A DNA stretch of 64,000 nt, taken from Bacillus salipaludis. GTDB lineage: Bacteria; Bacillota; Bacilli; Bacillales_B; DSM-18226. The DNA is taken from assembly GCF_004358205.1 (NCBI RefSeq), contig NZ_SMYO01000002.1, positions 1 through 64,000 of the forward strand, read 5' to 3'. Within the stretch, counting starts at the first letter, position 1, and the number at the start of each line of letters is the position of its first letter. The position numbers were made by a program, and so were the translations under genes. This document shows positions 12,409 through 22,478 of this stretch, one piece after another. The notes under the pieces are model-generated. The model was not told the DNA's origin. It saw only the letters and a program-made list of their open reading frames with translations, and made no database searches.

Positions 12409-12462
12409 TTATTCACATGTGGATAAGTTAAAATATAAGATAATAACTGTCGTTGTGGATAA
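12409..12462. promoter_or_regulatory. DnaA-box cluster in the jag-mnmE gap
   Basis: Two perfect minus-strand boxes (TGTGGATAA at 12418-12426 and 12454-12462) and an adjoining one-mismatch plus-strand box TTATTCACA (12409-12417) lie 2.4 kb from oriC. In B. subtilis the same gap (jag-thdF) is one of the reported DnaA-binding clusters outside oriC. It may titrate DnaA or regulate mnmE. Confidence 0.82.
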
Positions 12463-12567
12463 TTATGATTGCTTTTTTAACTGAAACTGATGTGATATTC
12501 TATTAATTTGGAGCAAAATATCATTTCTTCTATAGATTATTTTTTGCAAGTAAGAGAGGTGAATACA

Positions 12568-13953
12568 ATGGAGTTTGATACGATTGCGGCGATTTCAACA
12601 CCGATGGGTGAGGGTGCAATCGCAATTGTACGATTAAGTGGTGATGATGCCTTTAAAATTGCTGATAAGGTTTTTAAAAGTATCAGCGGGAAAAGGCTGA
12701 TTGATATGGCTTCCCATACGATTCATTATGGCCATCTAATTGATCCGAAAAATGGACAAGTGGTGGAAGAAGTAATGGTTTCGCTTATGAAGGGGCCAAA
12801 AACCTTTACAAAAGAGGATGTAGTTGAAATTAATTGCCACGGTGGAATCGTTTCTGTAAACCGTGTGTTGCAGCTTATATTAAATAATGGAGCACGGCTT
12901 GCTGAACCGGGTGAATTTACGAAGCGGGCCTTCTTAAATGGGCGCATTGATTTATCGCAGGCAGAAGCAGTTATGGATTTAATTCGGGCAAAAACGGATC
13001 GGGCGATGAACGTTGCATTAGGGCAAATGGAAGGAAGATTATCGCGATTGATTCGCGGTTTGCGCCAGGAGATTTTAGAAATACTTGCCCATGTGGAAGT
13101 GAATATTGATTATCCTGAATATGATGATGTCGAGGAAATGACTCATAAAATGCTGAAGGAAAAAGCGGCTTATGTACGGGAAGAAATTATGAAGCTTTTG
13201 CAAACCTCTCAGCAGGGGAAAATTTTACGTGAAGGCCTATCAACGGTTATTGTTGGCCGTCCAAACGTAGGTAAATCTTCGTTATTAAATAGTTTGGTTC
13301 ATGAAAATAAAGCAATTGTCACGGATATTCCAGGGACAACACGTGATGTCATTGAAGAATATGTTAACGTAAGAGGTGTACCGTTAAGACTTTTAGATAC
13401 TGCGGGAATCAGGGAGACTGAAGATATTGTTGAACGGATTGGGGTTGAACGTTCCCGACAAGTTTTACGAGAGGCAGATTTAATCTTGCTCGTTTTAAAT
13501 TATTCTGATGAGTTAACAATGGAGGATGAAAATCTATTTAAGGCTGTTGAAGATATGGATGTGATTGTCATTGTTAACAAAACTGACCTTCCGCAGAAAA
13601 TTGATTTGGATCGGGTTAAGGATCTGGCTGCAAGCCATAGGCTCGTGACAACTTCTCTTCTTGAAGACCGTGGGGTTGACGAATTGGAAGAGGCTATCTC
13701 TTCATTATTTTTTGCCGGCTCAATTGAAGCCGGGGATATGACCTATGTTTCAAACAGCCGTCATATCGCTTTATTGAATCAGGCATTACATTCGATAGAG
13801 GAAGCTATTGACGGAGTCGAGATGGGGACTCCGATTGATATCGTTCAGATTGATTTAACAAGGGTCTGGGAACTGCTTGGGGAAGTCATTGGCGATAGTG
13901 TCCATGAAAGCCTAATTGATCAGCTATTTTCACAGTTCTGTTTAGGGAAGTAA
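12568..13953 (+). CDS. mnmE: tRNA modification GTPase MnmE
   Basis: With MnmG it installs the carboxymethylaminomethyl group on U34 of certain tRNAs. The 461-aa product has an N-terminal folate-binding domain, an inserted G domain ([21 protein letters not shown]) and the conserved C-terminal CLGK with the essential cysteine. The ATG at 12568 follows AGAGAGGTGA and gives [18 protein letters not shown]; the upstream extension from 12508 has no such support. mnmG follows 57 bp after the stop. Confidence 0.97.
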   Translation: MEFDTIAAISTPMGEGAIAIVRLSGDDAFKIADKVFKSISGKRLIDMASHTIHYGHLIDPKNGQVVEEVMVSLMKGPKTFTKEDVVEINCHGGIVSVNRVLQLILNNGARLAEPGEFTKRAFLNGRIDLSQAEAVMDLIRAKTDRAMNVALGQMEGRLSRLIRGLRQEILEILAHVEVNIDYPEYDDVEEMTHKMLKEKAAYVREEIMKLLQTSQQGKILREGLSTVIVGRPNVGKSSLLNSLVHENKAIVTDIPGTTRDVIEEYVNVRGVPLRLLDTAGIRETEDIVERIGVERSRQVLREADLILLVLNYSDELTMEDENLFKAVEDMDVIVIVNKTDLPQKIDLDRVKDLAASHRLVTTSLLEDRGVDELEEAISSLFFAGSIEAGDMTYVSNSRHIALLNQALHSIEEAIDGVEMGTPIDIVQIDLTRVWELLGEVIGDSVHESLIDQLFSQFCLGK

Positions 13954-14010
13954 AAATTAGAAATAAACTTTTTTACATTCCGAGACATTCGGAAATTGGA
14001 GGAACTTTTA

Positions 14011-15897
14011 ATGCAATACGAAGCAGGAAGTTACGACGTCATTGTCGTCGGTGCAGGTCATGCGGGCTGTGAGGCCGGCCTTGCGGCTGCACGGCTTGGC
14101 GCAAAAACATTAATGATTACCATTAATCTCGATATGGTGGCCTTCATGCCATGCAATCCTTCTGTTGGCGGACCAGCAAAAGGGATTGTGGTGCGTGAAA
14201 TCGATGCACTTGGCGGGGAAATGGGTAAAAATATTGATAAAACCTATATTCAAATGAGGATGTTGAATACAGGGAAAGGTCCTGCAGTAAGGGCACTCAG
14301 GGCACAGGCTGATAAATTTGCCTATCAACATGAAATGAAAAACACGCTTGAAAATGAATCGAATTTAACTCTTTTACAGGGAATGGTTGAACGTCTGGTT
14401 GTCGAAGACGGTGCTGTTGTTGGCGCCGTTACGAAAACAGGTGCAACTTACCGTGCGAAAACAGTGGTAATTACGACTGGTACCTACCTTCGCGGCGAAA
14501 TCATCCTTGGTGAATTAAAGTATTCAAGTGGTCCAAACAACCAGCAGCCTGCTGTTAAGCTATCAGAGCATCTAGAAGAGCTTGGTTTTGAACTTGTTCG
14601 TTTTAAAACGGGGACACCGCCAAGGGTTAACAGCCATACGATTGATTACAACAAAACAGAGATTCAACCTGGGGACGAACAACCTCGAGCTTTTTCATAT
14701 GAAACAACCCAATACATTACCGACCAGCTTCCATGCTGGTTAACATATACGAATGAACAAACCCACCAATTAATCGATCAGAATCTCCATCGCTCACCGA
14801 TGTATTCTGGAATGATTAAGGGGACAGGACCGCGTTATTGCCCATCCATTGAGGATAAGGTCGTACGCTTTAATGACAAACCGCGCCATCAAATTTTCCT
14901 TGAGCCGGAAGGAAGAAATACACAAGAAGTATATGTCCAGGGATTATCAACAAGTCTGCCGGAAGATGTCCAACAGCAAATCTTAAAAACCATACCTGGT
15001 CTTGAAAATGTTCAAATGATGCGCTCAGGTTATGCCATCGAATATGACGCCATTGTGCCAACACAGCTTTGGCCGACACTCGAAACAAAGATTGTCAAAA
15101 ATCTTTACACGGCTGGCCAAATTAATGGGACTTCTGGGTATGAAGAAGCAGCTGGTCAAGGACTCATGGCAGGAATTAATGCCGGACTCAATGCTTTAGG
15201 CCGGGAGCAATTAGTGTTAAGCCGCTCGGATGCGTATATTGGTGTTTTAATTGATGATCTCATTACCAAGGGGACGAATGAACCATATCGTCTGCTTACA
15301 TCACGGGCAGAATATCGTCTTCTTTTACGCCACGATAATGCTGACTTGAGGTTATCGGAAGTTGGCCATGAAATTGGACTAATCCGTGAGGAACGATATC
15401 AGCATTTCTTAGCTAAAAAAGAAGCGATTGAACTTGAAAAGAAACGATTATGGTCATCAATCATCAAACCTTCAAAGGAAGTTCAGGATCTAATTAAAAG
15501 CCAGGGCGGCAGTGAACTAAAAGATGGTATTCGTGCATCTGACCTGTTAAAACGTCCCGAAATGTCCTATGAACATATTGAGGGTCTTACTCCTAGTGAT
15601 GTTACTTTGGATACTGAAATTAAAGAACAAGTCGAAATCCAAATTAAATATGAGGGCTATATTGAAAAATCACTTCAGCAGGTTGACCGCTTAAAGAAAA
15701 TGGAGAATAAGAAAATTCCTGAAAATATTGATTATGATGCGATTAACGGATTGGCAACAGAAGCGAGACAAAAATTGAAAAAAATTAAACCGTTATCGAT
15801 TGCCCAAGCATCAAGAATTTCCGGGGTAAACCCTGCTGATATTTCCATTCTGCTTGTTTATTTAGAACAGGGCAGGATCGCTAGGGTTTCAAATTAG
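14011..15897 (+). CDS. mnmG: tRNA U34 modification enzyme MnmG (GidA)
   Basis: The FAD-dependent partner of MnmE. The 628-aa protein has the dinucleotide-binding motif [19 protein letters not shown] at the N-terminus, the family blocks [14 protein letters not shown] and TGTPPRV, and a helical C-terminus that contacts MnmE and tRNA. The ATG at 14011 follows GGAGGA; the open frame extends 5 codons upstream across that site. Length equals the B. subtilis protein. Confidence 0.97.
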   Translation: MQYEAGSYDVIVVGAGHAGCEAGLAAARLGAKTLMITINLDMVAFMPCNPSVGGPAKGIVVREIDALGGEMGKNIDKTYIQMRMLNTGKGPAVRALRAQADKFAYQHEMKNTLENESNLTLLQGMVERLVVEDGAVVGAVTKTGATYRAKTVVITTGTYLRGEIILGELKYSSGPNNQQPAVKLSEHLEELGFELVRFKTGTPPRVNSHTIDYNKTEIQPGDEQPRAFSYETTQYITDQLPCWLTYTNEQTHQLIDQNLHRSPMYSGMIKGTGPRYCPSIEDKVVRFNDKPRHQIFLEPEGRNTQEVYVQGLSTSLPEDVQQQILKTIPGLENVQMMRSGYAIEYDAIVPTQLWPTLETKIVKNLYTAGQINGTSGYEEAAGQGLMAGINAGLNALGREQLVLSRSDAYIGVLIDDLITKGTNEPYRLLTSRAEYRLLLRHDNADLRLSEVGHEIGLIREERYQHFLAKKEAIELEKKRLWSSIIKPSKEVQDLIKSQGGSELKDGIRASDLLKRPEMSYEHIEGLTPSDVTLDTEIKEQVEIQIKYEGYIEKSLQQVDRLKKMENKKIPENIDYDAINGLATEARQKLKKIKPLSIAQASRISGVNPADISILLVYLEQGRIARVSN

Positions 15898-15905
15898 AAA
15901 TGCCG

Positions 15906-15941
15906 AAGCGCCTTGGTCAAGGGCGCTGGAGCTAGACAGCG
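15906..15941. repeat. Short GC-rich interspersed repeat, copy 2
   Basis: The sequence gcgccttggtcaagggcgc can fold into a near-perfect hairpin and is followed by tggagctagacagcg. It shares ggcgctggagct with the copy at 3062-3090. It fills most of the 56-bp space between mnmG and rsmG. Confidence 0.55.
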
Positions 15942-15953
15942 AGGAATATTTAC

Positions 15954-16670
15954 ATGAATGTTGAACAATTTGAATCCATGCTGGGGGAAAAGGGAATTAC
16001 CCTCTCCTCAAGGCAGTTGGAGCAATTTGAAATATATTACGAAACCCTTGTTGAGTGGAACGAAAAAATGAATTTGACAGCCATCACGGATAAAGCCGAT
16101 GTGTATTTAAAACATTTTTACGACTCCATAACTGCGGGCTTTTATTTTGATTTTACAAAACCCTTTCATCTTTGTGATGTCGGGGCGGGTGCCGGATTTC
16201 CGAGCATTCCTTTAAAAATTGCTTTTCCGCAAATAGAGATCACTATTGTTGATTCACTCAACAAGCGAATCTCATTTTTAAACCATTTGGCAAGTGTACT
16301 TAAATTAGAAAATGTTCAATTTATCCATGACCGCGCCGAAACATTTGGAGTGAATCCAAATTATCGGGAATCGTTTGATGTTGTTACGGCAAGAGCAGTT
16401 GCCAGAATGTCTGTTTTAAGCGAGCTATGTTTGCCGCTTGTGAAAGTGGATGGCCATTTTATCGCAATGAAGGCTGCACATGCCAATGATGAATTAGAAG
16501 CTGGCCAAAAGGCCATTTCAACCCTCGGCGGAAAATTGGAAAAGGTGTTTACATTTACATTACCAATTGAAGAAAGTGAACGGAATATTTTGATCATTAA
16601 GAAAGAGAAACAAACGCCAAGGAAATACCCGCGTAAGCCAGGTACCCCTGGTAAAATGCCGATTGAGTAA
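15954..16670 (+). CDS. rsmG: 16S rRNA m7G527 methyltransferase RsmG
   Basis: An S-adenosylmethionine-dependent enzyme that methylates N7 of G527 in 16S rRNA; loss gives low-level streptomycin resistance. The 238-aa product has the SAM motif [17 protein letters not shown] (about 72-87) and a basic C-terminus. The gene follows mnmG as is standard (gidA-gidB). Confidence 0.96.
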   Translation: MNVEQFESMLGEKGITLSSRQLEQFEIYYETLVEWNEKMNLTAITDKADVYLKHFYDSITAGFYFDFTKPFHLCDVGAGAGFPSIPLKIAFPQIEITIVDSLNKRISFLNHLASVLKLENVQFIHDRAETFGVNPNYRESFDVVTARAVARMSVLSELCLPLVKVDGHFIAMKAAHANDELEAGQKAISTLGGKLEKVFTFTLPIEESERNILIIKKEKQTPRKYPRKPGTPGKMPIE

Positions 16671-16776
16671 TAAGAAATGGAAAGAATCAATTTTTGAAAA
16701 ATACCCTTGAGTGGCAGGAAGATATTATTCGAATAGAGAATAAATAATAGGGAGTTTCGTAAAGGTGGTGTTGGGG

Positions 16777-17640
16777 ATGAGGCATTCGTTTACACGCTTT
16801 TTTGGTCTTGGCGAAAAGGGAGAACAAGACCTAGAACTTGAGAAAGAAATCGAAATTGATAGAAATGAAGAAATCAAGAAGATTCCAATTGACAATATCT
16901 TTCCAAATCGTTTCCAGCCCCGGACGGTTTTTGATGATGAAAAAATTGAGGAATTGTCACGAACCATTCATATTCATGGAATCATCCAGCCAATTGTTGT
17001 AAGACAATTTGACAAAGATCGGTACGAAATTATTGCCGGTGAGCGGCGCTGGCGTGCCATGAAAAAGCTGGGATGGGATGAGGTTCCGGCGATTGTTAAG
17101 AATATGTCCGATACTGAAACAGCTTCTGTTGCCTTAATTGAGAATCTGCAGCGGGAAGAGTTGTCACCGATTGAAGAGGCGATTGCATATGGCAAACTGC
17201 TGGAGCTTCATAATTTAACCCAAGAGGCTCTCGCACAGCGTCTTGGGAAAGGACAATCGACCGTAGCGAACAAGCTTCGGCTGCTCAAGTTGCCACAGGA
17301 GATTCAGGAAGCATTATTAAATAAAATTATAACGGAGCGTCATGCCCGTGCGTTGATTCCTTTGAAGAATCCTGAGAAACAGGTCCTGCTTTTACAGGAA
17401 ATAATGGAGAAAAACTTAAATGTAAAGCAAACCGAGGACCGCGTTGTCAAACTGCTTGAACAAAAAAATCAAAAGCCTAAGCCAAAAAGGAAAGCATTCA
17501 GTAAGGATATGCGAATTGCCGTAAATACAATTAGGCAATCCTTATCGATGGTTTCAGATAGTGGAATAGATCTTAATGCGGAGGAAGAAGAGTTTGATGA
17601 ATTCTACCAATTCACCATTCGAATTCCGAAGAAAAAATAA
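16777..17640 (+). CDS. noc: Nucleoid occlusion protein Noc
   Basis: A ParB-family CTPase that binds scattered sites and blocks FtsZ assembly over the nucleoid. The 287-aa protein begins [14 protein letters not shown], the amphipathic membrane-binding helix typical of Noc rather than Spo0J. The CTP-binding motif [12 protein letters not shown] and a helix-turn-helix with [19 protein letters not shown] follow. The ATG at 16777 lies 8 nt after AAAGGTGG. The highly conserved C-terminal [13 protein letters not shown] supports Noc over ParB. Confidence 0.95.
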   Translation: MRHSFTRFFGLGEKGEQDLELEKEIEIDRNEEIKKIPIDNIFPNRFQPRTVFDDEKIEELSRTIHIHGIIQPIVVRQFDKDRYEIIAGERRWRAMKKLGWDEVPAIVKNMSDTETASVALIENLQREELSPIEEAIAYGKLLELHNLTQEALAQRLGKGQSTVANKLRLLKLPQEIQEALLNKIITERHARALIPLKNPEKQVLLLQEIMEKNLNVKQTEDRVVKLLEQKNQKPKPKRKAFSKDMRIAVNTIRQSLSMVSDSGIDLNAEEEEFDEFYQFTIRIPKKK

Positions 17641-17656
17641 AATAGATAACAGATGA

Positions 17657-17685
17657 ACCAAACAATAATTGTTTGGTCTTTTTTT
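17657..17685 (+). terminator. Terminator after noc
   Basis: ACCAAAC (17657-17663) and GTTTGGT (17671-17677) form a 7-bp stem followed by a C and seven T residues. Confidence 0.88.
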
Positions 17686-18013
17686 ATTTGGCAGTGTTAA
17701 AGGATATTGTTGATTATTTAACCCTGTTGATTGGAGCGGAAATCAACAGACAAGTTTATTACAGCCTTTTATTTAAGTGGGTCATTATCCTTCTAAATGG
17801 ATGATAATGGTATTTATTGAAATAATCCATTGCATGAATATTTTTCGAAAAAAAACAAAAACAAATCTATTTCGTGATAAAATAGTTACCATGGCCATTT
17901 TGTTTTTGAAAATGGCAAATAGTCATTTTCTTTGTAATGGCAAATTAGCAGTTTAATAGATGAATATTTGATAGAATATAAGTAAGAATTTAGGAAAAAG
18001 GGTAGGTGACATT
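17686..18013. other. Non-coding gap between noc and soj
   Basis: These 328 bases contain no plausible gene. Visible are a direct repeat aatggcaaat (17910-17919 and 17936-17945), an inverted pair CCATTTT/AAAATGG just before it, and AT-rich sequence likely to hold the soj promoter, for which no single -10/-35 pair could be chosen. Confidence 0.5.
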
Positions 18014-18775
18014 GTGGGCAAAGTTATTGCAATCGCGAATCAAAAAGGCGGAGTCGGCAAAACGACTACCTCTGTCAACCTAGGCGCCTGCTTAGCATAC
18101 ATAGGGAAAAGAGTACTTTTAGTAGACATTGACCCGCAAGGAAATGCAACAAGCGGTATCGGAATTGAAAAGGCAGAGGTAGAGCAGTGTATATATGATG
18201 TTTTAGTCGATGACGTTGAAGTGAAGAATGTCATAAAGCCATCGTCTGTTGAAAATTTATATGCTGTACCAGCAACCATTCAACTCGCGGGTGCGGAAAT
18301 TGAGTTAGTACCAACCATTTCACGCGAAGTCAGACTAAAACGTGCTCTTGGTGACGTAAAGGATCAATTTGACTATATTATTATTGATTGTCCGCCATCC
18401 CTCGGATTACTAACTATTAATGCCTTAACAGCCTCTGACGCAGTGTTAATTCCCGTGCAGTGTGAGTATTATGCATTGGAAGGGCTAAGCCAACTTTTAA
18501 ATACCGTTAGGCTTGTTCAAAAGCACTTAAATCAGGATTTGAAAATTGAAGGTGTTTTATTAACGATGCTGGATGCCCGCACAAATCTGGGGATACAAGT
18601 AATTGAAGAAGTGAAGAAGTATTTTCAGGACAAGGTCTATAAAACGATTATTCCAAGAAATGTACGACTAAGTGAAGCGCCAAGCCACGGAGAACCCATT
18701 ATCACTTATGATGCTAGATCCCGTGGTGCCGAAGTATATTTAGATTTGGCAAAGGAAGTGGTCTCACATGGCTAA
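18014..18775 (+). CDS. soj: Chromosome partition ATPase Soj (ParA)
   Basis: A deviant-Walker ATPase that works with Spo0J on origin segregation and regulates DnaA. The 253-aa product opens with the P-loop [15 protein letters not shown] and carries [12 protein letters not shown] and IDCPPSLG. The GTG start at 18014 has AGGTGA upstream. The reading frame overlaps spo0J by 8 bp, so the two are translated together. Confidence 0.96.
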   Translation: MGKVIAIANQKGGVGKTTTSVNLGACLAYIGKRVLLVDIDPQGNATSGIGIEKAEVEQCIYDVLVDDVEVKNVIKPSSVENLYAVPATIQLAGAEIELVPTISREVRLKRALGDVKDQFDYIIIDCPPSLGLLTINALTASDAVLIPVQCEYYALEGLSQLLNTVRLVQKHLNQDLKIEGVLLTMLDARTNLGIQVIEEVKKYFQDKVYKTIIPRNVRLSEAPSHGEPIITYDARSRGAEVYLDLAKEVVSHG

Positions 18776-19622
18776 AGGATTAGGAAAAGGACTTGATGCA
18801 TTTTTTCCTAATATGGAGGTTAATAAAGGTGAAGCGGTCCAAGAGATAAAATTGAAAGAATTGCGTCCCAATCCGTATCAACCTCGGAAAACCTTCCAAC
18901 AAGAGGCCATAGATGAATTAAAGGCATCCATTTTAGAACATGGCATCCTCCAGCCTCTTGTCGTCAGGAAAAGCATTAAAGGCTATGAAATTGTCGTGGG
19001 CGAAAGACGTTTCAGGGCGGCAAAAGAAGCAAAGCTTCAAGCGGTACCTGCCGTTGTCCGCGAATTGTCAGAGCAGCAAATGATGGAATTGGCTGTAATT
19101 GAAAATCTTCAACGGGAAGATTTAAGCCCAATTGAAGAAGCAATCGCTTATCAAACCTTAATGGAAAAGTTAAAACTGACACAAGAAGAGGTAGCTAAGC
19201 GATTAGGAAAAAGCCGTCCACATGTGGCGAACCATGTCCGCCTCCTCTCCCTCCCGGCTAAAATTCAAGAGTTAATTTCAAATGGAAAAATCTCCATGGG
19301 GCATGGCCGTGCCTTACTTGGTCTACGTCAAAAGGAGAAGCTCCCGATTTTAGTTGAAAAGGTAATAAATGAAGGCTTAAACGTACGCCAGCTTGAAAAA
19401 CTCATTCAACAATTAAATGATAATGTTTCACGTGAAACAAAAAAGCCTGAAAAGAAAAAGGATGTTTTTTTACAGGAACGTGAGCATTTTCTTCGTGAGC
19501 GGTTTGGCACCACAGTTAATATTAAGCATTCAAAAAATAAAGGGAAAATTGAAATTGAATTCTTCTCACAAGAGGATTTGGAACGCATCCTTGAAATTCT
19601 TGACCAAGAATCCTCTGTCTAA
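18768..19622 (+). CDS. spo0J: Chromosome partitioning protein Spo0J (ParB)
   Basis: A CTP-dependent clamp that loads at parS and spreads, recruiting SMC and acting with Soj. The 284-aa product has the N-terminal CTP-binding blocks [12 protein letters not shown] and [11 protein letters not shown], a parS-reading helix-turn-helix ([18 protein letters not shown]) and a C-terminal dimerisation region. The gene contains its own parS site at 19424-19439, as in B. subtilis. Confidence 0.97.
   Translation: MAKGLGKGLDAFFPNMEVNKGEAVQEIKLKELRPNPYQPRKTFQQEAIDELKASILEHGILQPLVVRKSIKGYEIVVGERRFRAAKEAKLQAVPAVVRELSEQQMMELAVIENLQREDLSPIEEAIAYQTLMEKLKLTQEEVAKRLGKSRPHVANHVRLLSLPAKIQELISNGKISMGHGRALLGLRQKEKLPILVEKVINEGLNVRQLEKLIQQLNDNVSRETKKPEKKKDVFLQEREHFLRERFGTTVNIKHSKNKGKIEIEFFSQEDLERILEILDQESSV
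19424..19439. other. parS: parS centromere site in spo0J
   Basis: A perfect 16-bp palindrome TGTTTCACGTGAAACA, the Bacillus parS consensus. In the spo0J frame it encodes Val-Ser-Arg-Glu-Thr. Confidence 0.95.
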
Positions 19623-19648
19623 ACCATCAATAGATGGTTTATTTTTTT
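19620..19648 (+). terminator. Terminator after spo0J
   Basis: AAACCATC and GATGGTTT flank the tetraloop AATA and are followed by a seven-T run. It ends the soj-spo0J unit. Confidence 0.88.
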
Positions 19649-19795
19649 ACCAATACAATATATTGAAAGTTAGTTATTAATATATTCAACATATTGTATT
19701 TGAGAATGATTTTAAATATCTTTCATTTCAAAATAAAATATGATAATTTATTATTATTAAATACTTCGAGAGACGAATAATAGGGGAATCAGTAA

Positions 19796-20509
19796 ATGTT
19801 TTTATTAGGAACGCTTGTAAATGGTGCATTAATTATTATTGGAAGTCTTCTTGGAAAACTATTAAACCGGATTCCAGAGAGTATGAAGACAACCGTTATG
19901 TATGCGATTGGATTGTCTGTCATGGTACTGGGGCTGCAGATGGGCTTAAAAAGTGAAAATTTCTTAATCGTGATTTTAAGTCTCGTTATAGGTGCTGTAA
20001 TTGGGGAGCTTTTTAAATTAGAAGAAAAGCTGAATGATTTAGGGCATTGGCTGGAGAGCAAGGTGGGCTCTAATGGAAAAGGAAGTATCTCTGAAGGGTT
20101 TGTAACGGCAACCTTAATCTTTGTGATTGGGGCAATGGCAATTATTGGGGCACTTGACAGCGGAATCCGCGGGGATCACGATGTCCTGTACACCAAATCG
20201 ATTATTGATGGATTTACTGCTCTGATTTTAACGACAACACTTGGAATTGGTGTTTTATTTTCGGCAGTTCCGGTCCTGCTTTATGAAGGGCTTATTGCCT
20301 TGTTTGCCACCCAAATTGACCGTTTTGTGCCGCAGGCCTTAATGGATCAATTTATTGTTGAAATGACAGCGACGGGTGGGGTGATGATTTTTGCTATTGG
20401 CTTAAATCTTACTGGTATGATAAAAATTAAAGTTGCTAACCTCCTCCCTGGTATTCTCGTAACAGGAGTGATCGTTACAGTACTATATAATTATCATCAT
20501 TTCTTTTAA
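19796..20509 (+). CDS. DUF554 family membrane protein
   Basis: A 237-aa, almost wholly hydrophobic protein with about seven membrane segments, matching the DUF554 (YdfK/YqgA-like) family by MFLLGTLVNGALIIIGSLLG at the start and GGVMIFAIGLNLTGM near the end. The family has no settled function; transport has been suggested from topology only. It is expressed alone: a terminator precedes it, and another follows in the convergent gap with yyaC. Confidence 0.85.
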   Translation: MFLLGTLVNGALIIIGSLLGKLLNRIPESMKTTVMYAIGLSVMVLGLQMGLKSENFLIVILSLVIGAVIGELFKLEEKLNDLGHWLESKVGSNGKGSISEGFVTATLIFVIGAMAIIGALDSGIRGDHDVLYTKSIIDGFTALILTTTLGIGVLFSAVPVLLYEGLIALFATQIDRFVPQALMDQFIVEMTATGGVMIFAIGLNLTGMIKIKVANLLPGILVTGVIVTVLYNYHHFF

Positions 20510-20519
20510 TCCATTTTAA

Positions 20520-20551
20520 AAAGCAATCGGCTATTAATCACCGATTGCTTT
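20520..20551. terminator. Bidirectional terminator between DUF554 gene and yyaC
   Basis: AAAGCAATCGG (20520-20530) and CCGATTGCTTT (20541-20551) form a perfect 11-bp stem. It overlaps the last codons of yyaC on the minus strand and serves both convergent genes. Confidence 0.88.
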
Positions 20552-21163
20552 TGTTTGTTCTTCTTCCCACTCCCAATTGACCTCATTCCAGCTGTCCTTT
20601 GGATTAGGAAGACTCGCTTGATAGATCCCACCTGCAATCGTCTTTGCCATTTTCATAACAAGATTTAATCGTGTATTTTGCAAAACGAAAAACTCCATAA
20701 ACCCGCTTACATTGACAATTCCGGTAATATGTAACTCTCCAACTGCAGGAAGCTCTTTGTTCACGCCTGCGCCTGGTTTAACAGGTCCGTCTCCAAGCTG
20801 GATCACACCAACATTTTTAATACGGCCAAGGCAGGCATCAATTCCAATAATAAATGGGTTGTCATGCTTATTTTGAATTTCAGTTAATTTTTCTTTAAGA
20901 TTTACGGCATGAATCGGTTCATCTAATGTTCCGTAAACGTAAAAGGATTGAAGGTTCTTCTCCTCTAACAGGCTTCCTACAAGAGGACCTAAGGAATCTC
21001 CTGTCGAACGGTCCGTGCCGATACATACAAACACAATGGGACGTTCTGACGAAACAGGAATTTTTAAACGTAATTCCTCAGCAAGGTTTTCCGCTGCATG
21101 GAAATCATCATAGCATATACGAGTTTTGGCTTTCCGATCAAAAAAACCTGCTTTGAGATTCAT
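20534..21163 (-). CDS. yyaC: Spore protease YyaC (DUF1256)
   Basis: A 209-aa protein of the DUF1256/YyaC family, related in fold to the germination protease and found in spore formers. Family features seen are VCIGTDRSTGDSLGPLVG, GTLDEPIHAVNL and IGIDACLG. It lies next to spo0J as in B. subtilis but on the opposite strand to its neighbours. The ATG has TGGAGGGG upstream. Sporulation-stage expression is expected from the family; no sporulation promoter was assigned here. Confidence 0.9.
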   Translation of the reverse strand: MNLKAGFFDRKAKTRICYDDFHAAENLAEELRLKIPVSSERPIVFVCIGTDRSTGDSLGPLVGSLLEEKNLQSFYVYGTLDEPIHAVNLKEKLTEIQNKHDNPFIIGIDACLGRIKNVGVIQLGDGPVKPGAGVNKELPAVGELHITGIVNVSGFMEFFVLQNTRLNLVMKMAKTIAGGIYQASLPNPKDSWNEVNWEWEEEQTKAIGD

Positions 21164-21325
21164 TAAGTCCCCTCCAAAATCTTGACAATATATTTTTATT
21201 AGTATACGGATTTTTTGGGAATTCTATACATGGAAGAATGCAAAATCCTTTTGAAACTCAAGACTATAATAAAAAATGAAAACTTGTTAAAATAGATGGA
21301 TGATGGAAGTTAGGTAGGTGTATAG

Positions 21326-22198
21326 ATGAGTTTTACTGAAAAAGGTATGCAAAAGATTATTGATAAATTTCAAAATGAAGATACATGGCTTACAATGGGT
21401 GAAGGCCTAATTAAAATCATTGCCATTTTAATCATTTCTAATATTTTAATTCGAATTGGCAAAGTCATGATTCATAATATCTTTAAAATTCGCAATCGTT
21501 CACCATTCAGGACGGTTGAGCGCAGGGAAGAAACACTTTCAAGGCTTCTGGATAGCGTTCTTTCTTATGTGGTTTACTTTATTTCATTTTTGATGATTCT
21601 TTCCGTGTTAACGATTGATGTGAAAGCGCTGCTTGCCGGAGCTGGGATTGTCGGACTAGCCGTTGGTTTTGGGGCACAAAGTCTTGTTAAAGATATTCTT
21701 TCAGGCTTTTTTATTATCTTCGAAGACCAATTTGCCGTTGGAGATCATATCCGAGTAGGAGAATTTGAAGGGAATGTCGAAACGATAGGATTAAGAACGA
21801 CGAAAATTAAAAGCTGGACAGGTGAAGTTCATATCCTCCCAAATGGAAGTATTACTCAGGTGACCAATTTTTCAATTAATAATAGTGTGGCTGTTGTAGA
21901 CGTGGCCATTGCATATGGGGAAGATGTTGAAAAGGCGGAGCAAGTCATTGGAGAGCTGCTAGAGACATTACCGGACCATTATGAAGATATAATTAAAACG
22001 CCAGAGCTTTTGGGAATTCAAAATATGAGCTCAACAGAGGTAATTTTAAGAATAGTGGCAGAAACTCTGCCAATGAAGCAAGTCTATATATCAAGAATGA
22101 TTCGCAAGGAAATCAAGCTCTTATTGGATCAGCATGGAATTGAAATTCCCCTTCCTAAACTTGTTGCCTATTCAAATAGTACAGAGCCTAAGAAATAA
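21326..22198 (+). CDS. Small-conductance mechanosensitive channel (MscS family)
   Basis: A 290-aa MscS-type channel that opens on membrane tension to release solutes. Membrane segments are at about 24-44, 70-90 and 93-125. The pore helix has the glycine/alanine-rich AGAGIVGLAVGFGAQSLVKD, followed by the beta-domain motif FEDQFAVGDHIRVGEFEG. It resembles YkuT of B. subtilis. It stands 18 bp before yyzM and may share its transcript. Confidence 0.92.
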   Translation: MSFTEKGMQKIIDKFQNEDTWLTMGEGLIKIIAILIISNILIRIGKVMIHNIFKIRNRSPFRTVERREETLSRLLDSVLSYVVYFISFLMILSVLTIDVKALLAGAGIVGLAVGFGAQSLVKDILSGFFIIFEDQFAVGDHIRVGEFEGNVETIGLRTTKIKSWTGEVHILPNGSITQVTNFSINNSVAVVDVAIAYGEDVEKAEQVIGELLETLPDHYEDIIKTPELLGIQNMSSTEVILRIVAETLPMKQVYISRMIRKEIKLLLDQHGIEIPLPKLVAYSNSTEPKK

Positions 22199-22216
22199 GG
22201 AAAGGAGTATTAAAAC

Positions 22217-22414
22217 ATGGAGCAAAAGGAATTTGCCCTCAATGATGTGGTCGAAATGAAAAAGCAGCATCCATGCGGAACCAATCGTTGGAAAATTATC
22301 CGAATGGGAATGGATGTAAGGATTAAATGTGAAGGCTGCGGGCACAGCGTATTAATCCCAAGAAAAGAGTTTTCCCGTAAAATGAAGAAAATTTTGGTGA
22401 AGCATGAGGAATAG
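22217..22414 (+). CDS. yyzM: DUF951 protein YyzM
   Basis: A 65-aa basic protein with the DUF951 pattern VVEMKKQHPCGTNRWKIIR and IKCEGCGHSVLIPR. The cysteines of HPCG and CEGCG may hold a metal. It lies near ychF, as yyzM does in B. subtilis. The function is unknown. AAAGGAG precedes the ATG. Confidence 0.92.
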   Translation: MEQKEFALNDVVEMKKQHPCGTNRWKIIRMGMDVRIKCEGCGHSVLIPRKEFSRKMKKILVKHEE

Positions 22415-22432
22415 TTCATGCTTCTTTTTTTT
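22399..22432 (+). terminator. Terminator at the 3' end of yyzM
   Basis: GAAGCATGA (22399-22407) and TCATGCTTC (22416-22424) form a perfect 9-bp stem followed by eight T residues. The left arm lies inside the last codons of yyzM. Confidence 0.92.
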
Positions 22433-22478
22433 GTTATATTAATCTATAAGATAAAGAGATAAATTGGGGGTGGATAGT

